Notes under the pieces: generated by a model
What the model was told of the DNA's origin: nothing
Seen by the model: the letters and a program-made list of their open reading frames with translations, nothing else
Database searches by the model: none
DNA from: Pseudomonadales bacterium
GTDB lineage: Bacteria > Pseudomonadota > Gammaproteobacteria > Pseudomonadales > Azotimanducaceae
Length of the DNA stretch: 64,000 nucleotides
Direction of reading: 5' to 3'
Assembly (NCBI GenBank): GCA_028285415.1
Contig: JANQPF010000005.1
Location: 124,001 to 188,000 of the forward strand
In this document: piece after piece, positions 1 to 8,392 of the stretch
Layout: each line of letters starts with the position of its first letter
How positions within the stretch are numbered: the stretch's first letter is position 1
Translations under genes and position numbers: made by a program

Positions 1-1
1 T

Positions 2-160
2 TGTATGGGCAACCGTCTTGCGGAAATGCAGCTCAGAGTGCTGTGGGAAGAGATCATGCAGCGATTCCGTTTCGTGGAGGTCGTCGGTGAGGTGGAACGC
101 GTCCAGTCGAGCTTCGTGCGCGGCTATGCCACCATGCCGGTGAAGGTACATCCCTGGTAA
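2..160 (+). CDS. Cytochrome P450, C-terminal fragment
   Basis: Only the last 52 residues lie in the window; the gene continues upstream. The fragment begins at the haem-ligating cysteine and reads CMGNRLAEMQ, which fits the distal half of the P450 signature FGxGxHxCxGxxLAxxE. It ends in VKVHPW, a normal bacterial P450 terminus. Known for the family: the cysteine thiolate binds haem and the soluble enzyme uses ferredoxin-type partners to hydroxylate small hydrophobic molecules. The substrate cannot be inferred. An MFS gene follows 52 bases downstream on the same strand, but a strong stem-loop separates them, so co-transcription is uncertain. Confidence 0.85.
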   Translation, partial: CMGNRLAEMQLRVLWEEIMQRFRFVEVVGEVERVQSSFVRGYATMPVKVHPW

Positions 161-163
161 ACC

Positions 164-188
164 GCGTGCCGGCGTCATGCCGGCACGC
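164..188 (+). terminator. Stem-loop after the P450 gene
   Basis: A perfect 10-bp inverted repeat, GCGTGCCGGC with a five-base loop (174-178) and GCCGGCACGC, starts four bases after the P450 stop codon. No T tract follows, so it may be a weak or Rho-assisted terminator or an mRNA 3' stabiliser rather than a classical intrinsic terminator. Confidence 0.5.
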
Positions 189-212
189 CTACGTCGACAA
201 TAGGACCTCGCG

Positions 213-1460
213 GTGCGCTGGTACTACGGCTGGAACGTCGTGGCCGCGACGATCGTTTTTCAGGCGCTGGTGTTTGGCACCGGAATCTACTGTTTCACCT
301 TCTGGGTGGCGTATTGGACGACTGACTTCGACGTCGGCCGTAGCGACGTCATGCTCGTCTTCATTGGTCTGCAGATTGGCCTGGGCGCGTTTGCGCCGTT
401 TGCCGGGCGAGCCATAGACCGCCATTCGGCACGACTTCTGATCAGCGTGGGTGCGGTGTGTTTCTCTCTGGCGCTGGTGCTGGCGGCCTTTGCCACCGCG
501 CTGTGGCAGATCTGGGTGCTGTTTTTCACGCTGGCGGTGGCCGGGCTACTGCTGGCTGGGCCGTTGGCGAGCCAGACGCTGACGGCGCGCTGGTTCGATC
601 GCCGGCGTGGTCTGGCGCTCGGTATCTCCACCACGGGTACATCGGTGGGTGGATTTGTCATGCCGATCATCATGACGGCGTTACAGGCCGAGTACGGCTG
701 GCGTGATGCAAACACGATGGTTGCTGTCCTGATTGTCGTGGCAGTGGTGCCCGCGGCGTGGCTTCTCATCAAAGACTCCCCCGCGGCTGCGGGGATGCCG
801 GGTGAAGGGGCCAAGGATGCGGCGGCTGACCTGCCGCCACCACTCGAGCATCCCGAAACGGTTGCCGGCATTCTCAAGCGTCGTGTGTTCTGGGGTATTG
901 TCCTGTCCTTCACGCCGATCGCCGTGGCGTTTGGCGGTGCGCAACAGAACCTGGCGCCGTATACCGCCGACTATGGCATCAGCGCGGTCGACACCTCCTA
1001 CCTGGTTTCCGTCATGGCGTTTGTCATGGTCATATCCAAGCTTTTCTTCGGCTCAATGGCGGATCGCTGGGATCACCGGGTTCTGCTGTGGCTCATGTGT
1101 GTGGCGCTCGGGGTGGCGTTTGCTCTGATGCTGACCGGGGTGAGCTATCCGCGCCTCCTGGTCGTCAGCGCCTTGCTCGGTGTATCGGCAGGCGGTTTCC
1201 TGCCGCTCATAGCGGCGGTGGTGAGCCAGCGTTTCGGGATCAGCTCTTTCGGACTTGTCATGGGCATGGTCGGGCCGTTTACGGCTGTTGCGGCCGTGGG
1301 TCCCTGGCTGGCCGGCTACGTGCGGGACAACTACGGCAGCTATGAGGGAGCGTGGGAGATTTTTGCCCTGCTCCTGATACCTGCCGCGCTCGCCGCGCTG
1401 TTGCTGAAAGAAAGGACAACGTCTGCGACCATTGGCGTGTCGGATACATCGAGACAATGA
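213..1460 (+). CDS. MFS transporter, monocarboxylate/oxalate-like
   Basis: A 415-residue major facilitator protein with about twelve predicted membrane helices; the loop between helices 2 and 3 reads GRAIDRHSARLL, a form of the MFS A-motif. A second A-motif-like loop, GSMADRWDHR, follows the long central cytoplasmic loop (about residues 195-225). The start is GTG at 213, preceded by AGGACC. The overall pattern (short N terminus beginning YYGWNVV, length near 415) resembles the MCT/oxalate-formate subgroup. The substrate is unknown. It may import or export a compound handled by the upstream P450, but this is inference from adjacency only. The stop lies 11 bases before the next gene. Confidence 0.85.
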   Translation: MRWYYGWNVVAATIVFQALVFGTGIYCFTFWVAYWTTDFDVGRSDVMLVFIGLQIGLGAFAPFAGRAIDRHSARLLISVGAVCFSLALVLAAFATALWQIWVLFFTLAVAGLLLAGPLASQTLTARWFDRRRGLALGISTTGTSVGGFVMPIIMTALQAEYGWRDANTMVAVLIVVAVVPAAWLLIKDSPAAAGMPGEGAKDAAADLPPPLEHPETVAGILKRRVFWGIVLSFTPIAVAFGGAQQNLAPYTADYGISAVDTSYLVSVMAFVMVISKLFFGSMADRWDHRVLLWLMCVALGVAFALMLTGVSYPRLLVVSALLGVSAGGFLPLIAAVVSQRFGISSFGLVMGMVGPFTAVAAVGPWLAGYVRDNYGSYEGAWEIFALLLIPAALAALLLKERTTSATIGVSDTSRQ

Positions 1461-1471
1461 GGAGGTGGTCC

Positions 1472-1996
1472 ATGCGTAGTGTTTACTGTGTGATGCTTGT
1501 CCTGACTGGCATTGCTACGCACGCCCAGACCGAGCGGAACCCTGATGCGCCGGCTGAGACCGCGCAGTTCGAGTTTCTGCTCGGTGATCACGACGTGACC
1601 CTGCATGCCTGGACGGGTTCGGGTTGGACGCCACCACGGCCGGTGAATGCCCGCTGGCGAGGATGGTACGGGCTCGACGGCCACGCGATCTACGACGAGT
1701 GGCAGGACCCCACGAGCGGTGCTGGGATCAACGTACGGGTGTACGACCCTGAGTCCGAAGTCTGGAAGATGATGTGGCTCAGCACCCCGGCACGGCAGGT
1801 GCAGGATCTGCGGGCTGAGCTGCGCGACGGCCGTCTGACCATGTGGCAGGTCCACCCACCGCGCGAGGGTTGGAAGGCGGAGTTCGAAATCCTGGACGCC
1901 TGCCGCTGGGCGCGGGTCAGTTACCTGCAGGATGCCGAAGATGAGTGGACGCCGCAGTTCCGTCTGGAGGCAACCCGGCGCAACTGCGCCTCCTGA
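1472..1996 (+). CDS. Small secreted protein, DUF1579-like
   Basis: A 174-residue protein. The ATG at 1472 is chosen because GGAGG lies 6 bases upstream and because it opens a clean signal peptide (MRSVYCVMLVLTGIATHAQ, cleavage after about residue 19). The reading frame is open further upstream, but that part overlaps the MFS gene. The mature protein contains FEFLLGDHDVTLHAW followed by a run of Trp-rich strands (ARWRGWYGLDG, VWKMMWLS), a pattern seen in DUF1579/lipocalin-like small-molecule-binding barrels. The assignment is tentative. It is probably translated with the MFS gene, whose stop is 11 bases upstream. It is likely periplasmic; no catalytic motif is visible. Confidence 0.65.
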   Translation: MRSVYCVMLVLTGIATHAQTERNPDAPAETAQFEFLLGDHDVTLHAWTGSGWTPPRPVNARWRGWYGLDGHAIYDEWQDPTSGAGINVRVYDPESEVWKMMWLSTPARQVQDLRAELRDGRLTMWQVHPPREGWKAEFEILDACRWARVSYLQDAEDEWTPQFRLEATRRNCAS

Positions 1997-2099
1997 CCCG
2001 CGCGGCTCCGGATCTTCGGACAGCGGCAGGCACCCTGTCGCGCCCTGCAATTGATTTCTATAAGCTAGCCCGCATCAAAGCAACCTCCGGTCTGTACCC

Positions 2100-3191
2100 A
2101 TGCGAACCACGCTCACTGCGTTCGTATTCCTGTTATTCGCCTGTGCGCAGGGGCCTGAAGACTCGCCTGAACCTGTGAAACGCGTCAAGGTTATTGAAGT
2201 TGGCAAAACTTCAGAAGGACAGCTGCGCCGTATTTCGGGACGGGTGGTCGCGGCAGACACCTCGAGGCTGAGCTTCGGCGTGGGCGGCACGCTGGCGCGC
2301 ATCAACGTGGGACCGGGAGATCGGTTCGAAGCCGGCCAGGTGCTTGCGAGTCTGGACGCTGAACCGCTGCGAATTGCTGCTGAGCAAAGCCGCGCGCAGC
2401 TGACGAGCGCCAGGGCCAAACACCGGGAAGCAGAGCAGGGTCTCAAGCGGATCCGCGAGCTGCTCACAAGAGGCGTTGCATCTCAGGCTGATGTAGACGC
2501 TGCCCTCGCGGATTTCGAGAGCGCGCAGGGCAACGTCCGCGCCGAGCAGGCGAACGTTGAACGCAAAGAACGCGATCTTGGATTGGTCAACCTCATGGCG
2601 CCGTTCGATGGTCAGGTGACGGAACGCGGGGCTGAGGCGTTCGAGGAGGTGAGCGCAAGCCAGGCGGTTCTGACGGTGCAGAGCGAAGGTGCGCTCGAGG
2701 TTGAGGTGGGTATCCCCGAAACGCTGATTCGTTTCATCGACTATGGTCAGGCGGTGACGGTCAGTTTTCCCAGCGACGCCAGCGACGTTCCGGCCGTAGT
2801 GACCGAGATCGGTGCTCGGACGGAAACGGGTGCGGCTTACCCGGTTGCGGTCCGTCTTGCGGAAAGCGCAGACCTGCGCGCGGGCATGACCGCCAGCGTC
2901 ACGTTCAACATTGGACTGGCCGAGCAGGAAGGACCGGTCTATCTCATTCCGCTGTCGGCGATCGCCATTGACGCCATCCCGAATCCGGCCGCCGGTGTCG
3001 AAGCGCCTGTCTACGTTGTCGCGGACGGTCAGCTCACGACGCGCATGGTTCGTATTGGCGATGTGCGCGATAACGAGCTGGAAGTATATGCCGGCCTCAA
3101 TGCGGGCGATCTTGTCGTCAGCGCCGGTGTACCGTTCCTCTTCGACGGCATGCCGGTGGCCATCTGGAACGGTGATCTCGTGGATGGATAA
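2100..3191 (+). CDS. RND efflux membrane fusion lipoprotein
   Basis: A 363-residue HlyD/AcrA-type periplasmic adaptor. The N terminus carries a lipoprotein signal with lipobox LFAC (Cys near residue 17). The order of parts fits the family: a short beta-barrel and lipoyl half-motif (about residues 45-85, GGTLARINVGPGDRFEAGQV), an alpha-helical hairpin (about 90-155), the second lipoyl half-motif (MAPFDGQVTERGAEAFEEV) and C-terminal barrel domains. It links the inner-membrane pump to an outer-membrane channel. Its last 8 bases overlap the start of the RND permease gene, so the two are translationally coupled. No TolC-type channel gene is in the window, so a channel encoded elsewhere must be used. 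Confidence 0.9.
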   Translation: MRTTLTAFVFLLFACAQGPEDSPEPVKRVKVIEVGKTSEGQLRRISGRVVAADTSRLSFGVGGTLARINVGPGDRFEAGQVLASLDAEPLRIAAEQSRAQLTSARAKHREAEQGLKRIRELLTRGVASQADVDAALADFESAQGNVRAEQANVERKERDLGLVNLMAPFDGQVTERGAEAFEEVSASQAVLTVQSEGALEVEVGIPETLIRFIDYGQAVTVSFPSDASDVPAVVTEIGARTETGAAYPVAVRLAESADLRAGMTASVTFNIGLAEQEGPVYLIPLSAIAIDAIPNPAAGVEAPVYVVADGQLTTRMVRIGDVRDNELEVYAGLNAGDLVVSAGVPFLFDGMPVAIWNGDLVDG

Positions 3192-6100
3192 GTTCGCACG
3201 GTTTGCGATCGAGCATGAACGGTTTACCGCGCTTGTGCTGTTGGCGATCCTGCTTGCCGGCTTCAGCGTCTATCTCACCCAGCCGCGGCAGGAGGATCCG
3301 CAGATCACCATCCGCTCGGCTCAGGTCATGGCGCAGTTTCCGGGATTGTCGCCGGAACGTGTCGAGGCGCTGATTACCAAACCCATCGAGAACGAGATCA
3401 AAGCCATATCGGAAATCGAAGAGATTTCCTCGATGTCCACCACGGGACTGGCGATTGTGATCCCCGAGGCGGCTATTCGGTACACGGAGATGGCACCGAT
3501 ATGGGCGAAGCTCAGAAACAAGATGGACGATCTTGCCCCGAGCCTGCCCGAGGGCACGCAGGGCCCTGTCGTCAACGACGACTACGGCCAGGTCTCGGTG
3601 GTGACAATGGCGCTGACGGGTGACGACTACTCGCTGCGCGAGCTCGAACAGGTGGCAGAGGACCTCGCTGACCGGCTCAATCTCCTCCCGCTCGTCGCCA
3701 AAGTCGAGCTCTACGGGGTCCAGGAAGAGCGCATCTGGCTCGAATTCGATCCTGCGTTTGTCGCGCAGTTTGGCGTTACCGCGGCAAACGTCGTCGGCGC
3801 GATGAACGCGCAGAACGTTGTCCTGCCGGGCGGCACCGTGAACGCAGATGGCGAACGCGTGGTCATCGAGCCTTCCGGTAACTTCGAAAGCGTGGCAGAG
3901 ATCGAAAACCTGGCGATCGAGGCGAAGGACGGCACCATTCTTTATCTACAGGATCTCGCCACCGTACGCCGGGGTTATGTCGATCCACCCAACGCGCCGG
4001 CGTTTTACAACGGTAAACCCGCCATTGTGCTGGGCCTCGTCATGGTCGAATCATCCAACGTCGTGGCACTGGGTGAACAGGTGCGACAGAGCCTCGGTGA
4101 GATCACGCCGCTCCTGCCTGTCGGGATGAACCTCGACATTGCCATTTTTCAGCCGGATCTGGTGCACGAGTCGGTCTCGAGCGCAACCGAAAACCTGCTG
4201 CAAACCGTTGCGGTTGTGCTGGTGGTTGTGATGTGGTTCCTCGGCTGGAAAACCGGTCTCATTGTCGGCGCCATGGTGCCGCTCACGATGATGGTCACTT
4301 TGATCATCATGTCGGTGACCGGTATTGAGCTTCACCGCGTCTCCATAGCCGCGATCATCGTTGCTCTGGGTCTCCTTGTGGACAATGGCGTCGTGGTTGC
4401 CGAAGACATCCGTAAGCAGCTCGATGAAGGTGTCGATCGGTTGACCGCAGCGCTCGCCGCGCCCCGTATCCTGGCGATCCCGCTACTGACGAGCTCGCTG
4501 ACGACTGTGGCCGCCTTCCTGCCGCTCGTTCTGATTGAAGACGGCAGCGGTGAGTTTTTACGCTCGCTTGGTCAGGTGCTCGCGTTTGCACTGCTCGGCA
4601 GCTGGCTCATATCCATCACGGTGACACCCGCGCTGTGTTACTGGTTTCTGAGTAGCGCGGCAGCTACGCCGGAGGATGGAGATAAGGCACCGGTCGGCGC
4701 GCTCGCCTTTTACGATGGTGCGCTCCGCTGGATGCTGGCCCACCGTCTCTTGTTTGTGCTCGTCATGGTGGGTCTCCTGGCAGGTGCAGTGGCACTCTTC
4801 GGCACGGTGAAGCAGCGCTCGCTGGGTCCGTCCGAACGCAATCAGTTTGCGGTGTATCTTGATCTACCGGCGGAGGCCCACGTCGATCAAACCATCGCGG
4901 CCGCGCGCAAACTTGCCGGATTTCTGAATGATCCCAGCCAGAACCCGGAGGTGACCGACCTCCTTGCGTACGTGGGAGCTGGTGGGCCGCGCTTCTTTCT
5001 CGCGTTGAGCCCGAACGACCCGCAGCCCAACAAGGCTTTTCTCGTGGTCAATACGGAGACGGCGGAGCAGCTCCCCGACGTCATGTCGCGGGTTGATCGC
5101 TTCTTCGTGAGTGATATGCCGAACGCAAGCGGACGCTCGGAAGTGCTGTTCCTTGGACCGGCAGCGCTGGGTACGGTGGAGCTTCGCATCATCGGATCTG
5201 ACACCGCTGAGCTGCGTCGTCTGGCCGAAGCGCACAAGATGGCGTTCCGCTCCGTTCCCGGCGTACAGGCCGTTCGCGACGACTGGGAAAACTCCGTGCT
5301 GAAACTTCGTGTCGACATGGACCAGGACCGCGCGCGGCGCGCGGGTGTGACCACTGAGGACGTAGCGCGCACGCTCACCGCCCACTTCGATGGTTTGGGT
5401 GTTTCCAGCTACCGGGAAGACGATCGCTCCATTCCGATCATGGTGCGTGCCGAAGCCGATGCTCGAGGCAGTCTCGATCGCTTGCGCGCGGTGGAAGTCC
5501 GCTCTGCCTCGGGCGGCGCGGTACCTCTCATTCAAGTGGCTGATATCAACGGCGAAATCGAACCCAGCCGAATACGGCGAATCGATCAGGAACGTGCAAT
5601 CACCGTCGCCGCGAAACACCCGGATCTGACGGCCATTGAGCTTTACGATGCCATCATTCCGGCATTGGCTGAGATCCAGCTTCCTCCGGGATACCGGGTT
5701 TCGCTCGAGGGTGAGATCAAAGGTGCTGCGGAGTCGAATACGAAGCTGCTTGGATTTGCCCCGCATGCGCTCTTCATTATCGTTGCGCTGCTGGTGCTGC
5801 AGTTCAACTCGTTCCGACGTCCGGCCATCATTCTGCTGACGATACCGCTGGTGCTGATCGGCGCCGTAGCAGCGCTGGCCGCCACGCAGGCGTTTTTTGA
5901 TTTTACCGCCATGCTCGGCTTATTCAGTCTGGCGGGCATCATCATCAACAACGGTATTGTGCTGATCGACCGGGTGGATCAGAGCCGCGCGGCCGGTCTG
6001 GAGGTGGACGCTGCGGTCCGGGAAGCGGCGCTCGTGCGCGCCCGGCCGATCATCATGACCACCATCACGACGGTGGTCGGCTTGCTGCCACTGGCGCTCT

Positions 6101-6222
6101 TTGGCGGCGAGTTCTGGTTCGGCATGGCGGTGGTCATCATGGGCGGTTTAGCGGTAGGCACGCTGCTGACGCTGGGTTTTGTGCCGGTGCTCTATTCGCT
6201 GCTGTTCGCCAGGCGGGCCTGA
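3184..6222 (+). CDS. RND efflux transporter permease (HAE1 family)
   Basis: A 1012-residue inner-membrane proton-driven pump. The ATG at 3184 is chosen over the much earlier open-frame start because it overlaps the adaptor stop and gives the typical N terminus (MDKFARFAIEHERFTALVLL) with the first membrane helix at once. Features seen: TM1, a large periplasmic loop containing SAQVMAQFPGLSPERVEALI, the block of helices TM2-6 with LVDNGVVVAEDI carrying the acidic residue of the proton relay, then the second repeat ending in TM8-12. Length is near the family norm. The substrate could be drugs, lipids or aromatic metabolites. It forms one operon with the fusion protein. Confidence 0.93.
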   Translation: MDKFARFAIEHERFTALVLLAILLAGFSVYLTQPRQEDPQITIRSAQVMAQFPGLSPERVEALITKPIENEIKAISEIEEISSMSTTGLAIVIPEAAIRYTEMAPIWAKLRNKMDDLAPSLPEGTQGPVVNDDYGQVSVVTMALTGDDYSLRELEQVAEDLADRLNLLPLVAKVELYGVQEERIWLEFDPAFVAQFGVTAANVVGAMNAQNVVLPGGTVNADGERVVIEPSGNFESVAEIENLAIEAKDGTILYLQDLATVRRGYVDPPNAPAFYNGKPAIVLGLVMVESSNVVALGEQVRQSLGEITPLLPVGMNLDIAIFQPDLVHESVSSATENLLQTVAVVLVVVMWFLGWKTGLIVGAMVPLTMMVTLIIMSVTGIELHRVSIAAIIVALGLLVDNGVVVAEDIRKQLDEGVDRLTAALAAPRILAIPLLTSSLTTVAAFLPLVLIEDGSGEFLRSLGQVLAFALLGSWLISITVTPALCYWFLSSAAATPEDGDKAPVGALAFYDGALRWMLAHRLLFVLVMVGLLAGAVALFGTVKQRSLGPSERNQFAVYLDLPAEAHVDQTIAAARKLAGFLNDPSQNPEVTDLLAYVGAGGPRFFLALSPNDPQPNKAFLVVNTETAEQLPDVMSRVDRFFVSDMPNASGRSEVLFLGPAALGTVELRIIGSDTAELRRLAEAHKMAFRSVPGVQAVRDDWENSVLKLRVDMDQDRARRAGVTTEDVARTLTAHFDGLGVSSYREDDRSIPIMVRAEADARGSLDRLRAVEVRSASGGAVPLIQVADINGEIEPSRIRRIDQERAITVAAKHPDLTAIELYDAIIPALAEIQLPPGYRVSLEGEIKGAAESNTKLLGFAPHALFIIVALLVLQFNSFRRPAIILLTIPLVLIGAVAALAATQAFFDFTAMLGLFSLAGIIINNGIVLIDRVDQSRAAGLEVDAAVREAALVRARPIIMTTITTVVGLLPLALFGGEFWFGMAVVIMGGLAVGTLLTLGFVPVLYSLLFARRA

Positions 6223-6260
6223 TACTGGCTTACAAACCCTCACTTTTCATCTGATCTCAC

Positions 6261-6274
6261 TTGATCCAAATCAA
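6261..6274. promoter_or_regulatory. FNR/ANR/DNR-type operator
   Basis: TTGATCCAAATCAA is an exact match to the FNR-family consensus TTGAT-N4-ATCAA. It lies 58 bases upstream of the luciferase-like gene in the 109-base gap after the RND operon. If it acts as a class II activator site (centre at -41.5), transcription would start near 6309; a weak -10 candidate (CAGGAT, 6296-6301) sits at that spacing. This predicts induction under low oxygen (FNR/ANR) or nitric oxide (DNR). Which regulator binds cannot be told from the box. Confidence 0.75.
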
Positions 6275-6331
6275 ATCCAGGCGTTTTGACTGCTTCAGGA
6301 TGGTCGTGCCCGCCATTTTGAGGAGTCGACC

Positions 6332-7441
6332 ATGGAGTTCAGTCTGTTCTATTTCGCCAATGACGAGGCTGAAGCTACAGATCCAAACAAGTACCGGCTG
6401 ATCCTGGAATCCGCGCAGTGGGCCGACCGCAACGGCTTTGTCCGCGTCTGGACCCCGGAACGCCACTTTCACAGCTTTGGCGGCCTTTCACCCAATCCGT
6501 CGGTGCTCGCCTCGGCTCTGGCCGCTTGCACGGAACGAATACAGCTCTGCTCAGGCAGCGTCGTCCTGCCGCTGCACGACCCCATCAGGGTTGCTGAAGA
6601 GTGGGCGGTGGTCGACAACATATCCGGCGGCCGCGTGGGGCTGGGTCTTGCGAGCGGCTGGGTGCCGAACGACTTTGTCATCGATGGGCACCAGGCCGAC
6701 TTTGCCTGCCGCAAGCAGGTGTTCGAAGACAAGATCCGGCTGCTGCAGCGGCTCTGGGCAGGTGAAAAGCACACGTTGATCAACCCGCATGGCGAGGAAG
6801 TCAGCGTGCAAACGATCCCGCGTCCGCTGCAACCCGAGGTGCCGATCTGGATCACCGCAGCTGCCAATCCGGAAACCTTCCGCCAGGCGGGAGAAATGGG
6901 TGTGAACTTGTTGACGCACCTGCTGGGACAGACAACGCAGGCGCTGGCCGAAAAGATAGCGGTCTATCGTGAAGCGTGGCGCGACGCGGGGCATCCTGGC
7001 AGCGGCACGATGACCGTCATGCTGCACACGCTCGTGGGCTCCAGTGATGAAGAGGTTCACGAGGTTGCCCGTGACCCGATGAAGCGTTACCTGGCCGGTT
7101 CTCTGAACCTCGCGCAGGAACATCTCGAGTCGGTGCCGTTTCTCAAGAGAGGTGGCGACATCGATCTCGAAAACGTCTCGGATGAGCTGGTTGATCAGGT
7201 GCTGGAGGCGTCGTTCGAGAAGTATTTCCACATGGGCAGCCTGCTTGGGTCGTATGAGAAGTGTCTCGACACCGTTGACGCGCTGACGGCGATTGACGTC
7301 GACGAGGTAGCCTGCCTGATCGACTTTGGTGTGGACACCGACACGGTGCTCGCCTCTCTCGAGAAGCTGAACGTCGTGCGCGTGTTGGCGAATGATCCTA
7401 CGATCGATGAGCCTGAGCCGATGCAGGCACAACGAGTATGA
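6332..7441 (+). CDS. MupA/Atu3671-type luciferase-like monooxygenase
   Basis: A 369-residue FMN-dependent luciferase-like (LLM) TIM-barrel oxygenase. It matches the subgroup usually found inside or beside NRPS/PKS pathways: N terminus EFSLFYFAND, then VWTPERHFHSFGGLSPNPSV, later LGLASGWVPNDF and the RPLQPEVPIWITAA strand. The ATG at 6332 has AGGAG six bases upstream. In this family reduced FMN and O2 oxygenate small substrates, sometimes carrier-bound ones. Here there is no carrier-protein, NRPS or PKS gene nearby. Its stop overlaps the diiron oxygenase start (ATGA), implying coupled expression and a shared pathway. An FNR-type box lies upstream, which is odd for an O2-using enzyme. Function beyond oxygenation is unknown. 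Confidence 0.85.
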   Translation: MEFSLFYFANDEAEATDPNKYRLILESAQWADRNGFVRVWTPERHFHSFGGLSPNPSVLASALAACTERIQLCSGSVVLPLHDPIRVAEEWAVVDNISGGRVGLGLASGWVPNDFVIDGHQADFACRKQVFEDKIRLLQRLWAGEKHTLINPHGEEVSVQTIPRPLQPEVPIWITAAANPETFRQAGEMGVNLLTHLLGQTTQALAEKIAVYREAWRDAGHPGSGTMTVMLHTLVGSSDEEVHEVARDPMKRYLAGSLNLAQEHLESVPFLKRGGDIDLENVSDELVDQVLEASFEKYFHMGSLLGSYEKCLDTVDALTAIDVDEVACLIDFGVDTDTVLASLEKLNVVRVLANDPTIDEPEPMQAQRV

Positions 7442-8325
7442 CCATGAATATGTGCTCATTTGAGAATACGAACCAGCTCGCAGCCAGGCTGAATGCCAAG
7501 TCTCGCGAAGGGTTTTACAACGTTTACGAGTCGTTCGACTGGCCGGAGACGCTGGCATCGGACTTTCTTGCAGTTCCCTTGGAATACACGACGCTCTACG
7601 GCACCGAGGTTTGGAGTGACCTGAGCGATGAGCAGAAGCGGAAGCTCACGATTACGGATACGGCGAATCTGTTTTCCAACACGCTTAACGGGGAACGACT
7701 GGTTGTAGGGGGGATGTCGCCGCAGCTCTACGGTAAGCACGCTCCCGCGGAGATTACGGAGTATCTCCATCACTTCCTCGACGAAGAAAACAAGCACATG
7801 ATCATGTTCGGCATCTTCTGCCGGAAATACATTGGTCGCGTCTACCCTGAAAAGCGACTTTCGTTTGCGATAAAAGACTATGCGCCTGGGGAGGAGCTCC
7901 TGCGCTTCTACACGCAAATCATGGTGGTAGAGGCTTACGGGGATTTTTACAACGTTCGAGCCATGAACGACGACCAATGCGATCCGTTGGTTCGTGACAT
8001 CAGTCGAGTGCATCATATCGACGAGGCACGCCACCTTTCCTTTGATCGTGCCTATATCACAGAGCTCGCAGCGCAGTATGTCCGGACCTGGGACGAGGCA
8101 ACGCTCGCCGGATTTCGTTCCTGGCTGGCCGAGTACATGCGCGTCATGTGGGTGACGTTTTACAATCCGGTGGCGTACAAGGATGCGGGTATTCCCGATG
8201 CCTATGAAGCCGCAAGAACTGCCATGGCCAGCGAATACCAGACGCAGCTGCGAGAAAAGATCTCTGCGGGCGTCGTCAAGTTTTTCATGAAGTGTGGTCT
8301 CCTGGATGCGCAGCCGGTACTGTGA
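7438..8325 (+). CDS. AurF-like diiron oxygenase
   Basis: A 295-residue ferritin-like helical protein resembling p-aminobenzoate N-oxygenase AurF. All seven expected diiron ligands can be placed: Glu86, Glu117-x2-His120 (EENKH), Glu165 (VVEAYGDFYN) and His192-x3-Glu196-x2-His199 (HHIDEARH). The 27-residue spacing between the third Glu and the His-x3-Glu-x2-His motif matches AurF. Known relatives oxidise amines to hydroxylamines, nitroso or nitro groups, or hydroxylate carrier-bound amino acids. The start overlaps the LLM stop; a second ATG two codons in is also possible. The substrate is unknown. Being coupled to an LLM oxygenase suggests consecutive oxidations of one small molecule, possibly on nitrogen; this is inference. 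Confidence 0.82.
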   Translation: MTMNMCSFENTNQLAARLNAKSREGFYNVYESFDWPETLASDFLAVPLEYTTLYGTEVWSDLSDEQKRKLTITDTANLFSNTLNGERLVVGGMSPQLYGKHAPAEITEYLHHFLDEENKHMIMFGIFCRKYIGRVYPEKRLSFAIKDYAPGEELLRFYTQIMVVEAYGDFYNVRAMNDDQCDPLVRDISRVHHIDEARHLSFDRAYITELAAQYVRTWDEATLAGFRSWLAEYMRVMWVTFYNPVAYKDAGIPDAYEAARTAMASEYQTQLREKISAGVVKFFMKCGLLDAQPVL

Positions 8326-8392
8326 CGCGGTGCCCTGCGCCTAGGGGATTTCCCCCATGGTCCGATGCGGACAATGGGTCACACTGCGCGGC

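Noticed and set aside
6332-8325. Diazeniumdiolate or nitro-compound (mgo/ham/aur-like) biosynthetic cluster
   Set aside because: The AurF-like and LLM proteins fit such chemistry, but the NRPS or PKS and other partners are absent in the surrounding 20 kb.
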